From contig JAGKSB010000005.1 of NCBI GenBank assembly GCA_017942165.1, forward strand, positions 175,808 to 239,807: 64,000 nucleotides of DNA. Reading direction: 5' to 3'. Source of the DNA: Rhinopithecimicrobium faecis (lineage in GTDB: Bacteria > Bacteroidota > Bacteroidia > Sphingobacteriales > Sphingobacteriaceae). The position numbers were made by a program, and so were the translations under genes. The notes beneath the pieces were generated by a model that saw only the letters and a list, made by a program, of their open reading frames with translations, made no database searches and was not told where the DNA came from. Below are positions 20,059-29,056 of this stretch, piece after piece. Each line of letters starts with the position of its first letter. Position 1 is the stretch's first letter.

Positions 20059-20285
20059 ATTTTTCTGATTAATTGTAAGACCGCTATAAATTTCTTCCAC
20101 TTCCCCTCGCGCAAGGCGCAAGTAATGACTGCATAAATGTACTAAAATTTGTTTATTTGCTATAAAAATCAATCATTTGAATCCATTTTTTTTTGTATTT
20201 TGTTCAGAATCAAACAAAAGGTATCCTTAAGAAAAAAAAAGCTTAATAATCCTCACTTACACTTAGTAATACGATAATTAACTCT

Positions 20286-20293
20286 TACTTTTG
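20286..20293 (+). promoter_or_regulatory. -7 element of the SAM hydrolase gene
   Basis: TACTTTTG fits TAnnTTTG and lies in the divergent gap with phoH, about 70 nt before the chosen start at 20363. No convincing -33 element. Confidence 0.45.
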
Positions 20294-20362
20294 TAGGATT
20301 TTTCTTTGCAAAAATTTTGCAAAAAATTAATAACACCATTTAATGCCACGGGGGAACGTGAT

Positions 20363-21154
20363 ATGCGCGTAATAACATTAACCACAGATTTAGGACATAA
20401 AGACTTCTATCAAGCTGCCTTGAAAGGGAGCATCTTGACGATTATGCCCGACGTACGTCTCGTGGATATTACCCATGAAATTCCCGCATTTAATACACAG
20501 AGGGCTGCTTTTGTGCTTAAAAATGCTTACCACTATTTCCCCAAAGAAACCGTTCATATCATCGGCATTAACACCCTTTATCAGGAGGATGCAAAGTATA
20601 TCGCCATGCGCTTTCAGGGACACTATTTTATTGGTGCCGACAATGGGATATTCAGCTTAATTCTTGGGGAGCAGCAGGCGGAGGAGCTTGTAGAAATTAA
20701 TCTGATGCAGGATCTACGCTATTTACATTTCCCTTTAGCGGATATTCTTTCCAAATCAGCCTGCAAGATTGCCGCTGGTGGAGCCCTATCAGACATCGGT
20801 GTTCCCATAGATCAGACGCTGGAGCGCGTAACCTTACAGCCGATCTTTGATAAAGATATGATTCGCGGCAATGTTATCTATGTAGATTCCTTTGGCAATG
20901 TCATCACCAATATCTCCAAAGACCTCTTCAATAGAATTCAGAATGGACGGAATTTCACCCTTTTCTTTAAACGTAATGAAACTATCAACCAGCTTAGTTG
21001 GCATTATAATGAGGTTTATGAAGGGGAGAAACTATGCTTATTTGGCATTTCCAACTTCCTAGAAATCGCCATTAACCAAGGAAATGCGTCTAAACTTTTG
21101 GGCCTTCATGATGATGACGCCAATATTATCCGGGTAGAATTTCATAATAATTAA
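20363..21154 (+). CDS. S-adenosylmethionine hydrolase-type protein (DUF62, SAM hydroxide adenosyltransferase)
   Basis: Belongs to the fluorinase/chlorinase superfamily, whose common bacterial members hydrolyse SAM to adenosine and methionine. The chosen ATG gives MRVITLTTDLGHKDFY, the canonical N terminus with the SAM-binding Asp; a TTG at 20306 would add 19 unlikely residues. Further motifs are DITHEIPAFNTQRAAFVL, FIGADNGIFSL and the C-terminal-domain GNVIYVDSFGNVITNIS. Length 263 is normal. The lack of the fluorinase-specific insertion argues against halogenation. A membrane coiled-coil gene follows after 53 bp. Confidence 0.9.
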   Translation: MRVITLTTDLGHKDFYQAALKGSILTIMPDVRLVDITHEIPAFNTQRAAFVLKNAYHYFPKETVHIIGINTLYQEDAKYIAMRFQGHYFIGADNGIFSLILGEQQAEELVEINLMQDLRYLHFPLADILSKSACKIAAGGALSDIGVPIDQTLERVTLQPIFDKDMIRGNVIYVDSFGNVITNISKDLFNRIQNGRNFTLFFKRNETINQLSWHYNEVYEGEKLCLFGISNFLEIAINQGNASKLLGLHDDDANIIRVEFHNN

Positions 21155-21207
21155 ACTCTTGCATGATATTTGAGTCTATTACAGCGAATATAGACTTTGA
21201 TAATTAC

Positions 21208-21735
21208 ATGAAAGCATACCGATACCTTTTCCTATTAATCCTATTATGGGGCATTAAATTGCCTGCCTCAGCGACTGTTCAAGACTCCTTAAGTTATGAG
21301 CAACAGCGTAGCCATCTCAATAAGTTATTGCAGGAACGCTCCGAGCGTTTTAAAGCCTTCGACACCAGCTTGGCACAGAAAACGGGGATCTTTGGCTTTT
21401 TTAAGACGCAGGATGATATGCAGAAATCCATCGATATCCTAAAGGATGTCGTAGTCACAGACAATAATATCTTCTTGGAAACAAAAAAACTACTGGACTT
21501 TAAAGACTTTGAACGCGAGAAATTCCAAAAGCTTGCCAACGAATACGACCAGCAGATTACCGCTTATATGAAAACCATCAATAAGCTGCAAACGGAGAAT
21601 GAGAAGCTGCGTAATCACATAAAAGAAGAAGAGAAAAGTACCCATTCAGGCAGTATTTGGCTCTATTTATCCCTGCTGGGGAATGCAGCATTGCTATTTA
21701 TGTATGTAAAACAGCAAAAATTGACGAAAAAGTGA
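21208..21735 (+). CDS. Predicted membrane-anchored coiled-coil protein, unknown function
   Basis: I do not recognise the family. From the ATG at 21208 (MKAYRYLFLLILLWGIKLPASA) it is 175 residues with an N-terminal signal peptide, a long charged helical middle (about residues 25-145) rich in heptad-like Leu/Ile and Lys/Glu, and a C-terminal transmembrane helix IWLYLSLLGNAALLFMYV followed by KQQKLTKK. This predicts a periplasmic coiled coil tethered by its C terminus. The longer frame from 21163 would hide the signal peptide and is less likely. It sits between the SAM hydrolase and the ABC exporter gene, 53 bp downstream of the former. Confidence 0.7.
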   Translation: MKAYRYLFLLILLWGIKLPASATVQDSLSYEQQRSHLNKLLQERSERFKAFDTSLAQKTGIFGFFKTQDDMQKSIDILKDVVVTDNNIFLETKKLLDFKDFEREKFQKLANEYDQQITAYMKTINKLQTENEKLRNHIKEEEKSTHSGSIWLYLSLLGNAALLFMYVKQQKLTKK

Positions 21736-21757
21736 TAGGCTATACTAGGAATGTTTA

Positions 21758-21765
21758 TACATTTG
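21758..21765 (+). promoter_or_regulatory. -7 element of the ABC exporter gene
   Basis: TACATTTG matches TAnnTTTG, 23 nt before the ATG at 21789. Confidence 0.5.
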
Positions 21766-21788
21766 CAAAATAATAATGTATCGTAACC

Positions 21789-23621
21789 ATGGCCAAAGGA
21801 TTTAATAGTGGAAATAAGCAAGACGAGGAGCTGCCAAAACCGAAACTTAATAAGGAACTTTTATTAAAAGCAGGTAAAATATTTCAGTACATCAAACCTT
21901 ATCGCGTTAAATTTTTCTTTGGGATGTTTTTCCTTATTTTATCATCCCTCGTAATGCTGACTTTTCCAGCTTTATTAGGTGCCATGATAGATGCTGCTCA
22001 AGGTCAACAGACCTATAGCTGGCTGCCAAGCTCCGTGAAATTTCTAGGTTTATTGGCCCTAGGTCTGCTCGCATTTACATCCTTTCTATCCTTCTTCCGT
22101 ATAAGACTATTTGTGGAAATTGCAGAGAAAGCCTTAGCTTCCATCCGTCGTGACTCCTTTCAGAAATTAATCGCACTTCCCATTGAATTCTTTGCAAACC
22201 GTCGTGTAGGCGAACTCAACTCGCGCCTCTCAGCCGATCTTGCACAAATTCAAGATGTCATGACGACAACCTTAGCAGAAATCCTGCGTCAGCTGATATC
22301 ACTAGCCCTAGGTGTCGTCCTCTTAGTATGGGTATCGCCCCAACTAGCGCTCTTAAATCTCTGTATCCTTCCTGTTATTGTCGTCACCGCCATATTCTTT
22401 GGAAAATATATTCGCAACCTCTCACGGCAAGCACAAGATCAGCTGGCGGAATCAAATACCGTACTGCAGGAAACCCTACAAGGTATCTCCAATGTGAAAG
22501 CTTTTGTCAATGAATGCTACGAAACACAACGCTATGGGAATCGCTTAAATGCGGTGGTAAAGATTGCTGTAAAAGGAGCAACTTTCCGCGGGATGTTTGC
22601 CTCCTTTATTATCTTTTGCGTGTTTGGCGCTGTTATCGCTGTAGTCTGGTATGGCGCAGCCTTAGTGGCAGAAGGAGCCTTAACAGTGGGCGACTTAACC
22701 ACGTATATCCTTTACTCCATGTTTGTCGCGGGCTCCATGGGTTCTTTTCCAGAGTTGTATGCGAATATTCAAAAAGCCTTAGGCGCTTCCGAGCGGGTCC
22801 TAGAGATTCTGGATGAAGTACCCGAAAAGGTAGACACGACAGCAGACTCCAAGATTATTAAACAGCCGATTACGGGAGCGATTTCCTTTAAGCATGTAGC
22901 TTTCAGCTATCCCACAAGACCCGATATCAAGACCTTGAAAGATATTTCTTTTGAAGCACATGCGGGCGATAAGATTGCTATTGTAGGCCCTTCTGGAACC
23001 GGCAAGTCGACGTTAGCATCGCTAATTCTACAATTCTACAAGCCTGATGCAGGCCTGATCTGCTACGATCAGAAACCTGCCAGCGACTATAGCCTTTCAG
23101 ACATTCGTAACCAGGTTGCTATTGTACCACAAGATGTCCTTCTCTTTGGAGGTACTATCCGTGAGAATATCGCCTACGGAAAGTTGGACGCCGAGGCTGA
23201 AGAAATTATTGAGGCTGCCAAAAGGGCCAATGCGCACAGCTATATTATGCAGTTTCCTGAAGGATACGACACCCTCGTTGGTGAACGTGGTGTCAAACTT
23301 TCCGGAGGGCAGCGACAGCGTATTGCCATTGCGCGCGCACTCTTAAAGGACCCTGCAATCTTAATTCTTGATGAAGCGACCTCCTCCTTAGATTCGGAAT
23401 CCGAAAGACAGGTGCAGCTAGCCTTAGAAGAATTGATGAAAAATAGAACTTCCATTATTATCGCCCACCGCTTGTCCACGATCTATGATGCCGATAAAAT
23501 TATCGTTGTCAATGAAGGGGTCGTTTCTGAGTCAGGCACACATAATGAGTTAGTTCAACTGGAAAATGGACTCTACAAGCATTTATATCAACTGCAGTCA
23601 AATGCGAAAGTGGACGCCTAA
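21789..23621 (+). CDS. ABC exporter, fused permease and ATPase (MsbA-like)
   Basis: A half-transporter of 610 residues: six transmembrane helices (about residues 40-330) followed by an ATPase domain with Walker A GPSGTGKSTLA, Q-loop VAIVPQDVLLFGG, signature LSGGQRQRIAIARAL, Walker B ILILDEATSSLD and switch His IIAHRLST. It should work as a homodimer in the inner membrane. The family includes lipid A flippase MsbA, multidrug and peptide exporters, and mitochondrial-type ABCB proteins, which the RPDIKTLKDISFEAHAGDKIAIVG region also resembles, so the substrate is open. It has its own -7 element. No dedicated substrate gene lies nearby. Confidence 0.93.
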   Translation: MAKGFNSGNKQDEELPKPKLNKELLLKAGKIFQYIKPYRVKFFFGMFFLILSSLVMLTFPALLGAMIDAAQGQQTYSWLPSSVKFLGLLALGLLAFTSFLSFFRIRLFVEIAEKALASIRRDSFQKLIALPIEFFANRRVGELNSRLSADLAQIQDVMTTTLAEILRQLISLALGVVLLVWVSPQLALLNLCILPVIVVTAIFFGKYIRNLSRQAQDQLAESNTVLQETLQGISNVKAFVNECYETQRYGNRLNAVVKIAVKGATFRGMFASFIIFCVFGAVIAVVWYGAALVAEGALTVGDLTTYILYSMFVAGSMGSFPELYANIQKALGASERVLEILDEVPEKVDTTADSKIIKQPITGAISFKHVAFSYPTRPDIKTLKDISFEAHAGDKIAIVGPSGTGKSTLASLILQFYKPDAGLICYDQKPASDYSLSDIRNQVAIVPQDVLLFGGTIRENIAYGKLDAEAEEIIEAAKRANAHSYIMQFPEGYDTLVGERGVKLSGGQRQRIAIARALLKDPAILILDEATSSLDSESERQVQLALEELMKNRTSIIIAHRLSTIYDADKIIVVNEGVVSESGTHNELVQLENGLYKHLYQLQSNAKVDA

Positions 23622-23697
23622 ATAAATAAACTTTTCGAAAACCTTTTTCTTAACAAGCTGTTAATATTATACTGTTAACTATATAAGGAAAAAGATT

Positions 23698-24039
23698 ATG
23701 GAAAATAAAAATGGCGTAATTGCATTCGCACTAATCGGTCTTGCTGCCGGAGTTGCTACCTATTATTTATTAGGTACAGATGATGGAAAGAAACAATTAG
23801 AGCGTGCTAATGAAGGTATCAAAGATATAACAAACTCCTTAAAAGGACTTGCACAAAAAGAAGGCAAACGCGCTTCAAAATTTGCAAAACGTGCTGTAGA
23901 AGAAATTGATGATATTAAAGAAAAAGCTAAAGAGCAAGGAAAAGATGTACTCGATAAAGTCAATGATTCCGCTCAGCATTTAGCGAATAAAGTCGATGAA
24001 AAAGTTGACACAGCAAAATCTAAAGTTTCTAATGCTTAA
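23698..24039 (+). CDS. YtxH domain-containing small membrane protein
   Basis: A 113-residue protein with an N-terminal transmembrane helix GVIAFALIGLAAGVATYYLL, a short GTDDGKK turn typical of YtxH-like proteins, then a long Lys/Glu/Asp-rich amphipathic helix (about residues 38-113). In other bacteria such proteins are often stress-linked. The function is unknown. It is isolated by 76 bp upstream and is followed by the ccm genes, whose first member has its own promoter. Confidence 0.85.
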   Translation: MENKNGVIAFALIGLAAGVATYYLLGTDDGKKQLERANEGIKDITNSLKGLAQKEGKRASKFAKRAVEEIDDIKEKAKEQGKDVLDKVNDSAQHLANKVDEKVDTAKSKVSNA

Positions 24040-24087
24040 TTAGACGACCTGTTGTTCGCGGATTCATCGAATAAAGAAATACAATCG

Positions 24088-24095
24088 TATCTTTG
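24088..24095 (+). promoter_or_regulatory. -7 element of ccmB, abutting the start codon
   Basis: TATCTTTG lies just 6 nt before the ccmB ATG at 24102. Because initiation usually falls a few nt after the element, the mRNA would be leaderless or nearly so. The TTG at 24093, an apparent upstream start, is inside this element. Confidence 0.55.
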
Positions 24096-24101
24096 CTTCG
24101 C

Positions 24102-24761
24102 ATGAATTTACTACAACAAGTAAAAACGTTAGTCTTAAAAGACCTCGTTCTTGAATGGCGCTCCAAGCACGCCATCAACGGAATCTTATTATACGTAGTT
24201 TCTACGGTATTTGTTTGCTATCAAGCATTCAAATCCGTAGATCCTATAACCTGGAATGCGCTATTCTGGATTATTATGCTCTTTGCTTCCGTTAGCGCCA
24301 TCAATAAAAGCTTTTCACAGGAAAGCCAACAACGCCAACTCTATTATTACAGTATCGTCTCCGCTAAAGCAGTCATCTTAGCGAAGATTATCTACAATAT
24401 GCTTCTAATGGTCGGGCTAGCCTTAGTAGCCTACTTTGTGTATTCTACAATATTCCGCAATCCCTTGGGAGACCCCTTATTGTACTTATTTGCCGTTATC
24501 CTGGGAAGTGTAAGCTTTGCCACCGTCTTTACGATGGTTTCAGGAATTTCCTCCAAGGCCGGAAATAATAGCACTTTGATGGCCATCTTAAGTTTTCCCG
24601 TAGTCATTCCATTATTAATTGTCTTAGTAAAACTTTCTAAGAATGCTATGGACGGTTTAGATCGCGCTGTAAGCATGAATGAAATCGGGGTTTTATTGGC
24701 TATTAATGTGATTACAGTTACCGTTTCTTTACTGTTATTTCCTTATCTTTGGCGAGATTAG
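24102..24761 (+). CDS. ccmB: Heme exporter permease CcmB
   Basis: An inner-membrane permease of the System I cytochrome c maturation pathway, which moves or presents heme in the periplasm. The 219 residues contain six hydrophobic helices and start with the family-typical MNLLQQVKTLVLKDLVLEWRSKHAINGILLYV; ...FTMVSGISSKAGNNSTLMAILSFPVVIPLLI is the most conserved part. It leads ccmB-ccmC-ccmD (33-bp and 22-bp gaps). The partner ATPase CcmA is not in the window. The ATG at 24102 is chosen over the TTG at 24093 because the latter lies in the promoter. Confidence 0.92.
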   Translation: MNLLQQVKTLVLKDLVLEWRSKHAINGILLYVVSTVFVCYQAFKSVDPITWNALFWIIMLFASVSAINKSFSQESQQRQLYYYSIVSAKAVILAKIIYNMLLMVGLALVAYFVYSTIFRNPLGDPLLYLFAVILGSVSFATVFTMVSGISSKAGNNSTLMAILSFPVVIPLLIVLVKLSKNAMDGLDRAVSMNEIGVLLAINVITVTVSLLLFPYLWRD

Positions 24762-24794
24762 TAGTTTAGTCTAAATGCATTAATTTTATTAATA

Positions 24795-25460
24795 ATGAAA
24801 AAAATTTGGTGGAAAATACTGGCAGTAGTCTTGCTTGCTGGCGTAATTATCGCCGGGCTCTTGGGTCCTGTACCAGAACTTCCAATCTTAAATGAAACTA
24901 TTCGAAATGTCTATTTCCACGTACCTATGTGGTTTGCGATGCTTTTCTTGTATTTGATTTCTGTCGTTTACTCCATTAAATACTTAAATACAGGGAAGAC
25001 AGAATACGATGTAATGGCTGTGGAAGCCGTAAATACAGGTGTTATATTTTGTTTTATGGGCTTAGCAACAGGCATGCTTTGGGCGAATATCACCTGGGGA
25101 GACCCTTGGCCAAATGACCCTAAGTTAAACAGCTCAGCAATCTCTACGCTGATGTATTTAGCTTATTTGGTGTTACGGAATGCCCTTGAAGAAGAACAAA
25201 AACGCGCGAAAATTTCTGCCGTTTACAATATCTTCGCCTTCCCTATCATGATTGTATTACTGTATATCCTTCCGAGGTTAACAGACTCTCTACACCCTGG
25301 AAATGGTGGCAACTCGACCTTTGGCAGCATAGATATGAACAATCAATTGCGTCCTATCTTTTACGCTTCCGTTATCGGATGGGTATTAATCGGAAGCTGG
25401 ATATGCTCCCTACGCTACCGTTTACGTTTATTAGAAAATAAGAATAATCAAATCGATTAA
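24795..25460 (+). CDS. ccmC: Cytochrome c biogenesis protein CcmC/CcsA family (heme handling)
   Basis: A 221-residue six-helix membrane protein of the heme-handling family. It shows the first heme-ligand-type histidine in NVYFHVPMWFAM and a Trp-rich periplasmic loop TWGDPWPNDPKL. This loop corresponds to the WWD motif but is diverged, which appears usual for the Bacteroidota branch. A second His lies in DSLHPGNGG. It should load heme onto CcmE with CcmB and CcmD. It is sandwiched between ccmB and the ccmD-like gene in one operon. The diverged loop keeps a small doubt between CcmC and a generic CcsA-like protein. Confidence 0.88.
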   Translation: MKKIWWKILAVVLLAGVIIAGLLGPVPELPILNETIRNVYFHVPMWFAMLFLYLISVVYSIKYLNTGKTEYDVMAVEAVNTGVIFCFMGLATGMLWANITWGDPWPNDPKLNSSAISTLMYLAYLVLRNALEEEQKRAKISAVYNIFAFPIMIVLLYILPRLTDSLHPGNGGNSTFGSIDMNNQLRPIFYASVIGWVLIGSWICSLRYRLRLLENKNNQID

Positions 25461-25482
25461 TTCGATTATAACGATATATGCA

Positions 25483-25698
25483 ATGAAAAAATTCTTTTTA
25501 GCATGCCTATTTGCATGGGCAACCTGCCTCCAAACTTTTGCTCAATCTGATATTGAAATGGCAACGGGCCTTCGTAGCTCCGGAAAAATATATGTGGTAG
25601 TATTAGTGATCTTAGTAATTTTTATTGGCTTAGCCATCTTCCTCTTTGGATTAGATCGCCGCATCACCAAGTTAGAAAAGAACCAAGACACCAAATAG
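25483..25698 (+). CDS. CcmD-family small membrane protein
   Basis: A 71-residue protein with a cleavable-looking signal sequence (MKKFFLACLFAWATCLQTFAQ), a short spacer, one transmembrane helix IYVVVLVILVIFIGLAIFLFGL, and the DRRITKLEK tail common in CcmD-like proteins of this phylum. It lies 22 bp after ccmC and should stabilise the CcmC-CcmE heme complex. A terminator follows, which closes the ccm operon after three genes; ccmE and ccmF are not here. Confidence 0.85.
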   Translation: MKKFFLACLFAWATCLQTFAQSDIEMATGLRSSGKIYVVVLVILVIFIGLAIFLFGLDRRITKLEKNQDTK

Positions 25699-25712
25699 TC
25701 TTACCTGTCTAT

Positions 25713-25746
25713 AAAAGCCAATACATCGTTTGTATTGGCTTTCTTA
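25713..25746 (+). terminator. Terminator of the ccm operon
   Basis: A stem AAAGCCAATAC...GTATTGGCTTT with a 7-nt loop is followed by a short pyrimidine-rich run, 15 nt after the ccmD stop. Confidence 0.75.
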
Positions 25747-25775
25747 TTCCATAAACTTATCCGCAAGGCATTCTT

Positions 25776-26759
25776 ATGTTAATTTCACAATTTAGAAAAT
25801 ATACCCCCATTAATTTTATTGTCCTGGCACTCGTAGGACTCTGTTTATGCTTGGGCGTGTATCTTCATTTACCGACCAAATTAACAGCCATCCTATTTGA
25901 GCCGGCATTAAGTAATCTAATTGGTGTAGATAAGTTTTCTACGCTTACGCCAGAAGTGAATGTCATGGTTACCCTATTTTTAACCTTACTGCAAGCGTTT
26001 ATCCTAAATCGTGTTATGAATCATTTTAACATACTTGGGAAGCCTAATTTTCTGACGGCCTTGATGTATATGACCTTAGCATCGTTATTTTTACCCTTCC
26101 TGGTGCTCTCGCCGACATTAATTTGCAATTTCATTTCTATTTGGATGATTAGCAAACTGCTAAATATCTATCGTCAGGTGGACATTAAAGGATTGATGTT
26201 TGAGCTCGGTATGATTGTAGCTATAGGAAGCTTAATCTATTTTCCATTTATCATTATGGGGCTGCTGCTGTGGGTTAGTTTAATCATCTTTAGACCCTTC
26301 AACTGGCGCGAATGGTTTACACCACTGTTGGGCTTTTCTACGATTTATTTCCTCCTGGCAGTCGTATATTTCTGGCTAGGGAGAATGGAAGAATTTTACT
26401 TAATCTGGGTGCCACTGACGTACAAATTCTCCACTTCATTAAAGATGGAGGTAAATGATTACTTTGTGGTGATCCCAATTATCTTTACCTTACTCCTCTT
26501 TTTGGTGATCTTAAAGGACAATTTCTTCCGTTCAATAGTGCATGTACGTAAATCATTTCAGCTATTATTCTTTATGCTTATCCTCTCCTTCGTCTCCTTC
26601 TATTGGAAGCGTGACCTGAGTGTTAATCATTTTCTGATGTGTGCAACACCAATTACGGTTTACCTAGCCTATTACTTTACGCACTCGAAGAAAAAATGGC
26701 TTTTTGAGTCTGTTTACGCGGTTATCATTTTAACGATACTGTACTTTCAATTTTTCTAA
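25776..26759 (+). CDS. DUF6427-type integral membrane protein
   Basis: A 327-residue polytopic protein with about nine to ten hydrophobic helices and little soluble sequence, starting MLISQFRKYTPINFIVL. The RPFNWREWFTPLLG loop in the middle and the overall pattern match the Bacteroidota DUF6427 family. No catalytic motif is visible and the function is unknown. It comes after the ccm terminator, so it has its own promoter or relies on readthrough. It precedes an outer-membrane protein gene by ~190 bp. Confidence 0.78.
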   Translation: MLISQFRKYTPINFIVLALVGLCLCLGVYLHLPTKLTAILFEPALSNLIGVDKFSTLTPEVNVMVTLFLTLLQAFILNRVMNHFNILGKPNFLTALMYMTLASLFLPFLVLSPTLICNFISIWMISKLLNIYRQVDIKGLMFELGMIVAIGSLIYFPFIIMGLLLWVSLIIFRPFNWREWFTPLLGFSTIYFLLAVVYFWLGRMEEFYLIWVPLTYKFSTSLKMEVNDYFVVIPIIFTLLLFLVILKDNFFRSIVHVRKSFQLLFFMLILSFVSFYWKRDLSVNHFLMCATPITVYLAYYFTHSKKKWLFESVYAVIILTILYFQFF

Positions 26760-26804
26760 AACACTACAAAAGAGCTGTTTAACCTTTTTTAACAATTTGA
26801 AATG

Positions 26805-26833
26805 TTGAAGGTCGCAAAATTGTGATAGTTTTG
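26805..26833 (+). promoter_or_regulatory. Promoter of the outer-membrane protein gene (-33 TTG, -7 TAGTTTTG)
   Basis: TTG at 26805-26807 is followed after an 18-bp spacer by TAGTTTTG at 26826-26833, a good match to the Bacteroidota housekeeping promoter. The gene start chosen is at 26951, giving a leader of about 110 nt. Confidence 0.65.
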
Positions 26834-26950
26834 TAAACGGAAAGTCTGTAAAAACTATTCCTTTAAAAGATAGATTTTCGCTAAATTGTGGACATTAACC
26901 GCAAGGAATTAATCAATAATAAAAAGCAACTCGCAATTATAAAATATACT

Positions 26951-28276
26951 ATGCAGAAACGCATTATCAGTAAAATAACATATTCAGCGCCAAAATTCTT
27001 GTTAGCCATGGGACTTCTTTGTTCCTCAGCAGCAGTATTCGCGCAAAAATCTACCTCCGCATCTCCGTACTCAAAATTCGGAATCGGTCAAATGCGTGAA
27101 GACTTACTTCCTCAGAATAGAGCGATGGGCGGACTGTCTTCTGGTATACGTTATATTTCTGGTGTCAATACCTTAAATCCTGGAAATCCAGCTTCTTATT
27201 CGGCCTTTCATCATACCATCTTTGATGCCGGATTATATGGCAATTTTACGCAATTAGAAAAAGGAAGTGCCAAGGATAATACCGCAGACTTTGCATTTTC
27301 ACATATTACTGTAGGTATACCCCTAGGGAAAGCTGGAGGGGTAAGTTTTGGTTTACTTCCATTTTCTGAAGTCGGCTACTCATCGAATTCTACCCATGTC
27401 TTAGACACCCTAAACTATAAGAAGACCTTCACTGGTGAAGGTGGTATCAGTAAAGCATACCTAGGATACGGCTTAAATATTACCAAGAATATTTCCATCG
27501 GTGCCAATGTAAGTTACTTATTTGGATCCCTAAAAGACTATTCGGCTATTGAATTTCCGACATCTTTCTCAGGCTATAACACACGCCTCGAGGATCACCG
27601 TGAGATCTCCGGTGTAGCAGTGGACTACGGGATGCAATATTATAAGCAATTAGGAAAGAAGACATCCCTAACAATCGGATATTCAGGCTCCCTAAATAAT
27701 CAAATTAACGACCGTTCTTCGCAGATTATCAGCAGAATTACACCGTCTATAGATTCCGAAAATCAAAATATAGCGTTAGATACGACATCATTTTCTTCCA
27801 GTTCACCACGCAAAATCCAATTACCCTTAAAGCACAATGTAGGTATTACACTTGCTAAAGCGAACAACTGGTTGGTGGGAGTGGAATTTAAGTATGCCGA
27901 TTGGTCAGGTTTTAAAGTACGTGAAGGAGAGGACAATTTAGACAAAAGTATCGGTGGATCCATCGGTGGTCAGTATACGCCAAAACCAAATTCACCCCTC
28001 TACCGTAATATTATTGACTACCGTGTAGGTTTACGTTACAACCAAAGTCAGTATAAAATTAATACCAATAGAATCAACGATATGGCTCTTTCCTTTGGAG
28101 TAGGCCTACCGCTTTCAAGCTCGGCATTCTCAGGCTCCTTCTCCAAGATAAATATTACTGCGGAAGTAGGACAAATGGGTACATTAGAAAATAAATTAAT
28201 TCGCGAGCGTTATGTCAATCTACATGTTGGATTTACCTTAAACGACCGCTGGTTCCAACGTCGTAAATACGATTAA
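26951..28276 (+). CDS. Predicted outer-membrane beta-barrel protein (FadL/OmpP1-like topology)
   Basis: From the ATG at 26951 the protein is 441 residues with a signal peptide ending AAVFAQ. The rest is beta-strand-like sequence with alternating hydrophobics and Gly/Ser turns, including SPYSKFGIGQMREDLLPQNRAMGG near the N terminus and a final VNLHVGFTLNDRWFQRRKYD. The N-terminal Met/Gly-rich region and lack of a plug domain recall FadL/TodX-type or PorV-like barrels of this phylum. The longer frame from 26888 (21 extra residues) lacks a reason to exist. lptC follows by 11 bp, so it may be part of an envelope-biogenesis operon. Confidence 0.8.
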   Translation: MQKRIISKITYSAPKFLLAMGLLCSSAAVFAQKSTSASPYSKFGIGQMREDLLPQNRAMGGLSSGIRYISGVNTLNPGNPASYSAFHHTIFDAGLYGNFTQLEKGSAKDNTADFAFSHITVGIPLGKAGGVSFGLLPFSEVGYSSNSTHVLDTLNYKKTFTGEGGISKAYLGYGLNITKNISIGANVSYLFGSLKDYSAIEFPTSFSGYNTRLEDHREISGVAVDYGMQYYKQLGKKTSLTIGYSGSLNNQINDRSSQIISRITPSIDSENQNIALDTTSFSSSSPRKIQLPLKHNVGITLAKANNWLVGVEFKYADWSGFKVREGEDNLDKSIGGSIGGQYTPKPNSPLYRNIIDYRVGLRYNQSQYKINTNRINDMALSFGVGLPLSSSAFSGSFSKINITAEVGQMGTLENKLIRERYVNLHVGFTLNDRWFQRRKYD

Positions 28277-28287
28277 TCGCCGATATC

Positions 28288-28899
28288 ATGATGCATAGAC
28301 AAGCATGCAAGATACGTATACCTTATTTGCCCCTTTCAACATTCTGTTTGCTAGGGGCTCTGTCTTTAGGTGCCTGTGAGACAGATTTAAAAGAAGTAGA
28401 CCGTATTGCCAATATTAAGAAAGAAGAGGCTGTAGATATCTCCAAGAATATCAAGGTTATCTATTCAGACTCTTCCCGTGTTAAGGCAGAGCTTACAAGT
28501 CCTGAATTGCGGATTTCACACGATAGCCTGCAGACTTATGAGTTTAAAAAAGGGATACAGATTATCTTCTTTGATGAGCAGACCAAGGAGACTCAGCGGA
28601 TTACTTCCAACTACGCAATCCAACGTGTAGACAAGAAGACCACGGAGTTTAAAAATAATGTCATTGTAACCATGATCGATGGTACAGTGATAAAGACGGA
28701 GGAGTTAATCTACGACGAAGCGGCAGAAAACTTCTATAACAACCAACCTATACAAGCCTTTTTTAAAGATAATAGAGGGAATTTACAGGGTTCATCATTT
28801 ACGTCTGACAAGGATTTTAAGCGTATAAATATTCAGAATTCCACCGGAATATACTATATCCAAAATTCCTCGGCATTCCCTAAATTTAGCCCTCAATAG
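28288..28899 (+). CDS. lptC: LPS export periplasmic protein LptC
   Basis: Component of the Lpt bridge carrying lipopolysaccharide from the inner to the outer membrane. The 203-residue protein has a lipoprotein-like N terminus (ALSLGAC, about residue 30) and then the LptC beta-jellyroll pattern: VIYSDSSRVKAELTSPEL, GIQIIFFDEQTKETQRITSNYA, FKNNVIVTMIDGTVIKTEELIYD and a final RNLQGSSFTSDKDF. Bacteroidota LptC is often lipidated rather than helix-anchored. It follows the outer-membrane protein gene by 11 bp; the ppiD-like foldase gene comes next after 157 bp. Confidence 0.85.
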   Translation: MMHRQACKIRIPYLPLSTFCLLGALSLGACETDLKEVDRIANIKKEEAVDISKNIKVIYSDSSRVKAELTSPELRISHDSLQTYEFKKGIQIIFFDEQTKETQRITSNYAIQRVDKKTTEFKNNVIVTMIDGTVIKTEELIYDEAAENFYNNQPIQAFFKDNRGNLQGSSFTSDKDFKRINIQNSTGIYYIQNSSAFPKFSPQ

Positions 28900-29056
28900 C
28901 GCTAATAGGCAGTATTTTTAATTATTGATTCCTATAAGCATAAAATATTCCTCTTTTTTTTATAAAAATTGTATCTTGCACCTCGTTTTAGGGGTACTTA
29001 CAACGTCAAAACAACTTTAAACAAGCATATAAACAATATAAACACAGTATATACAT

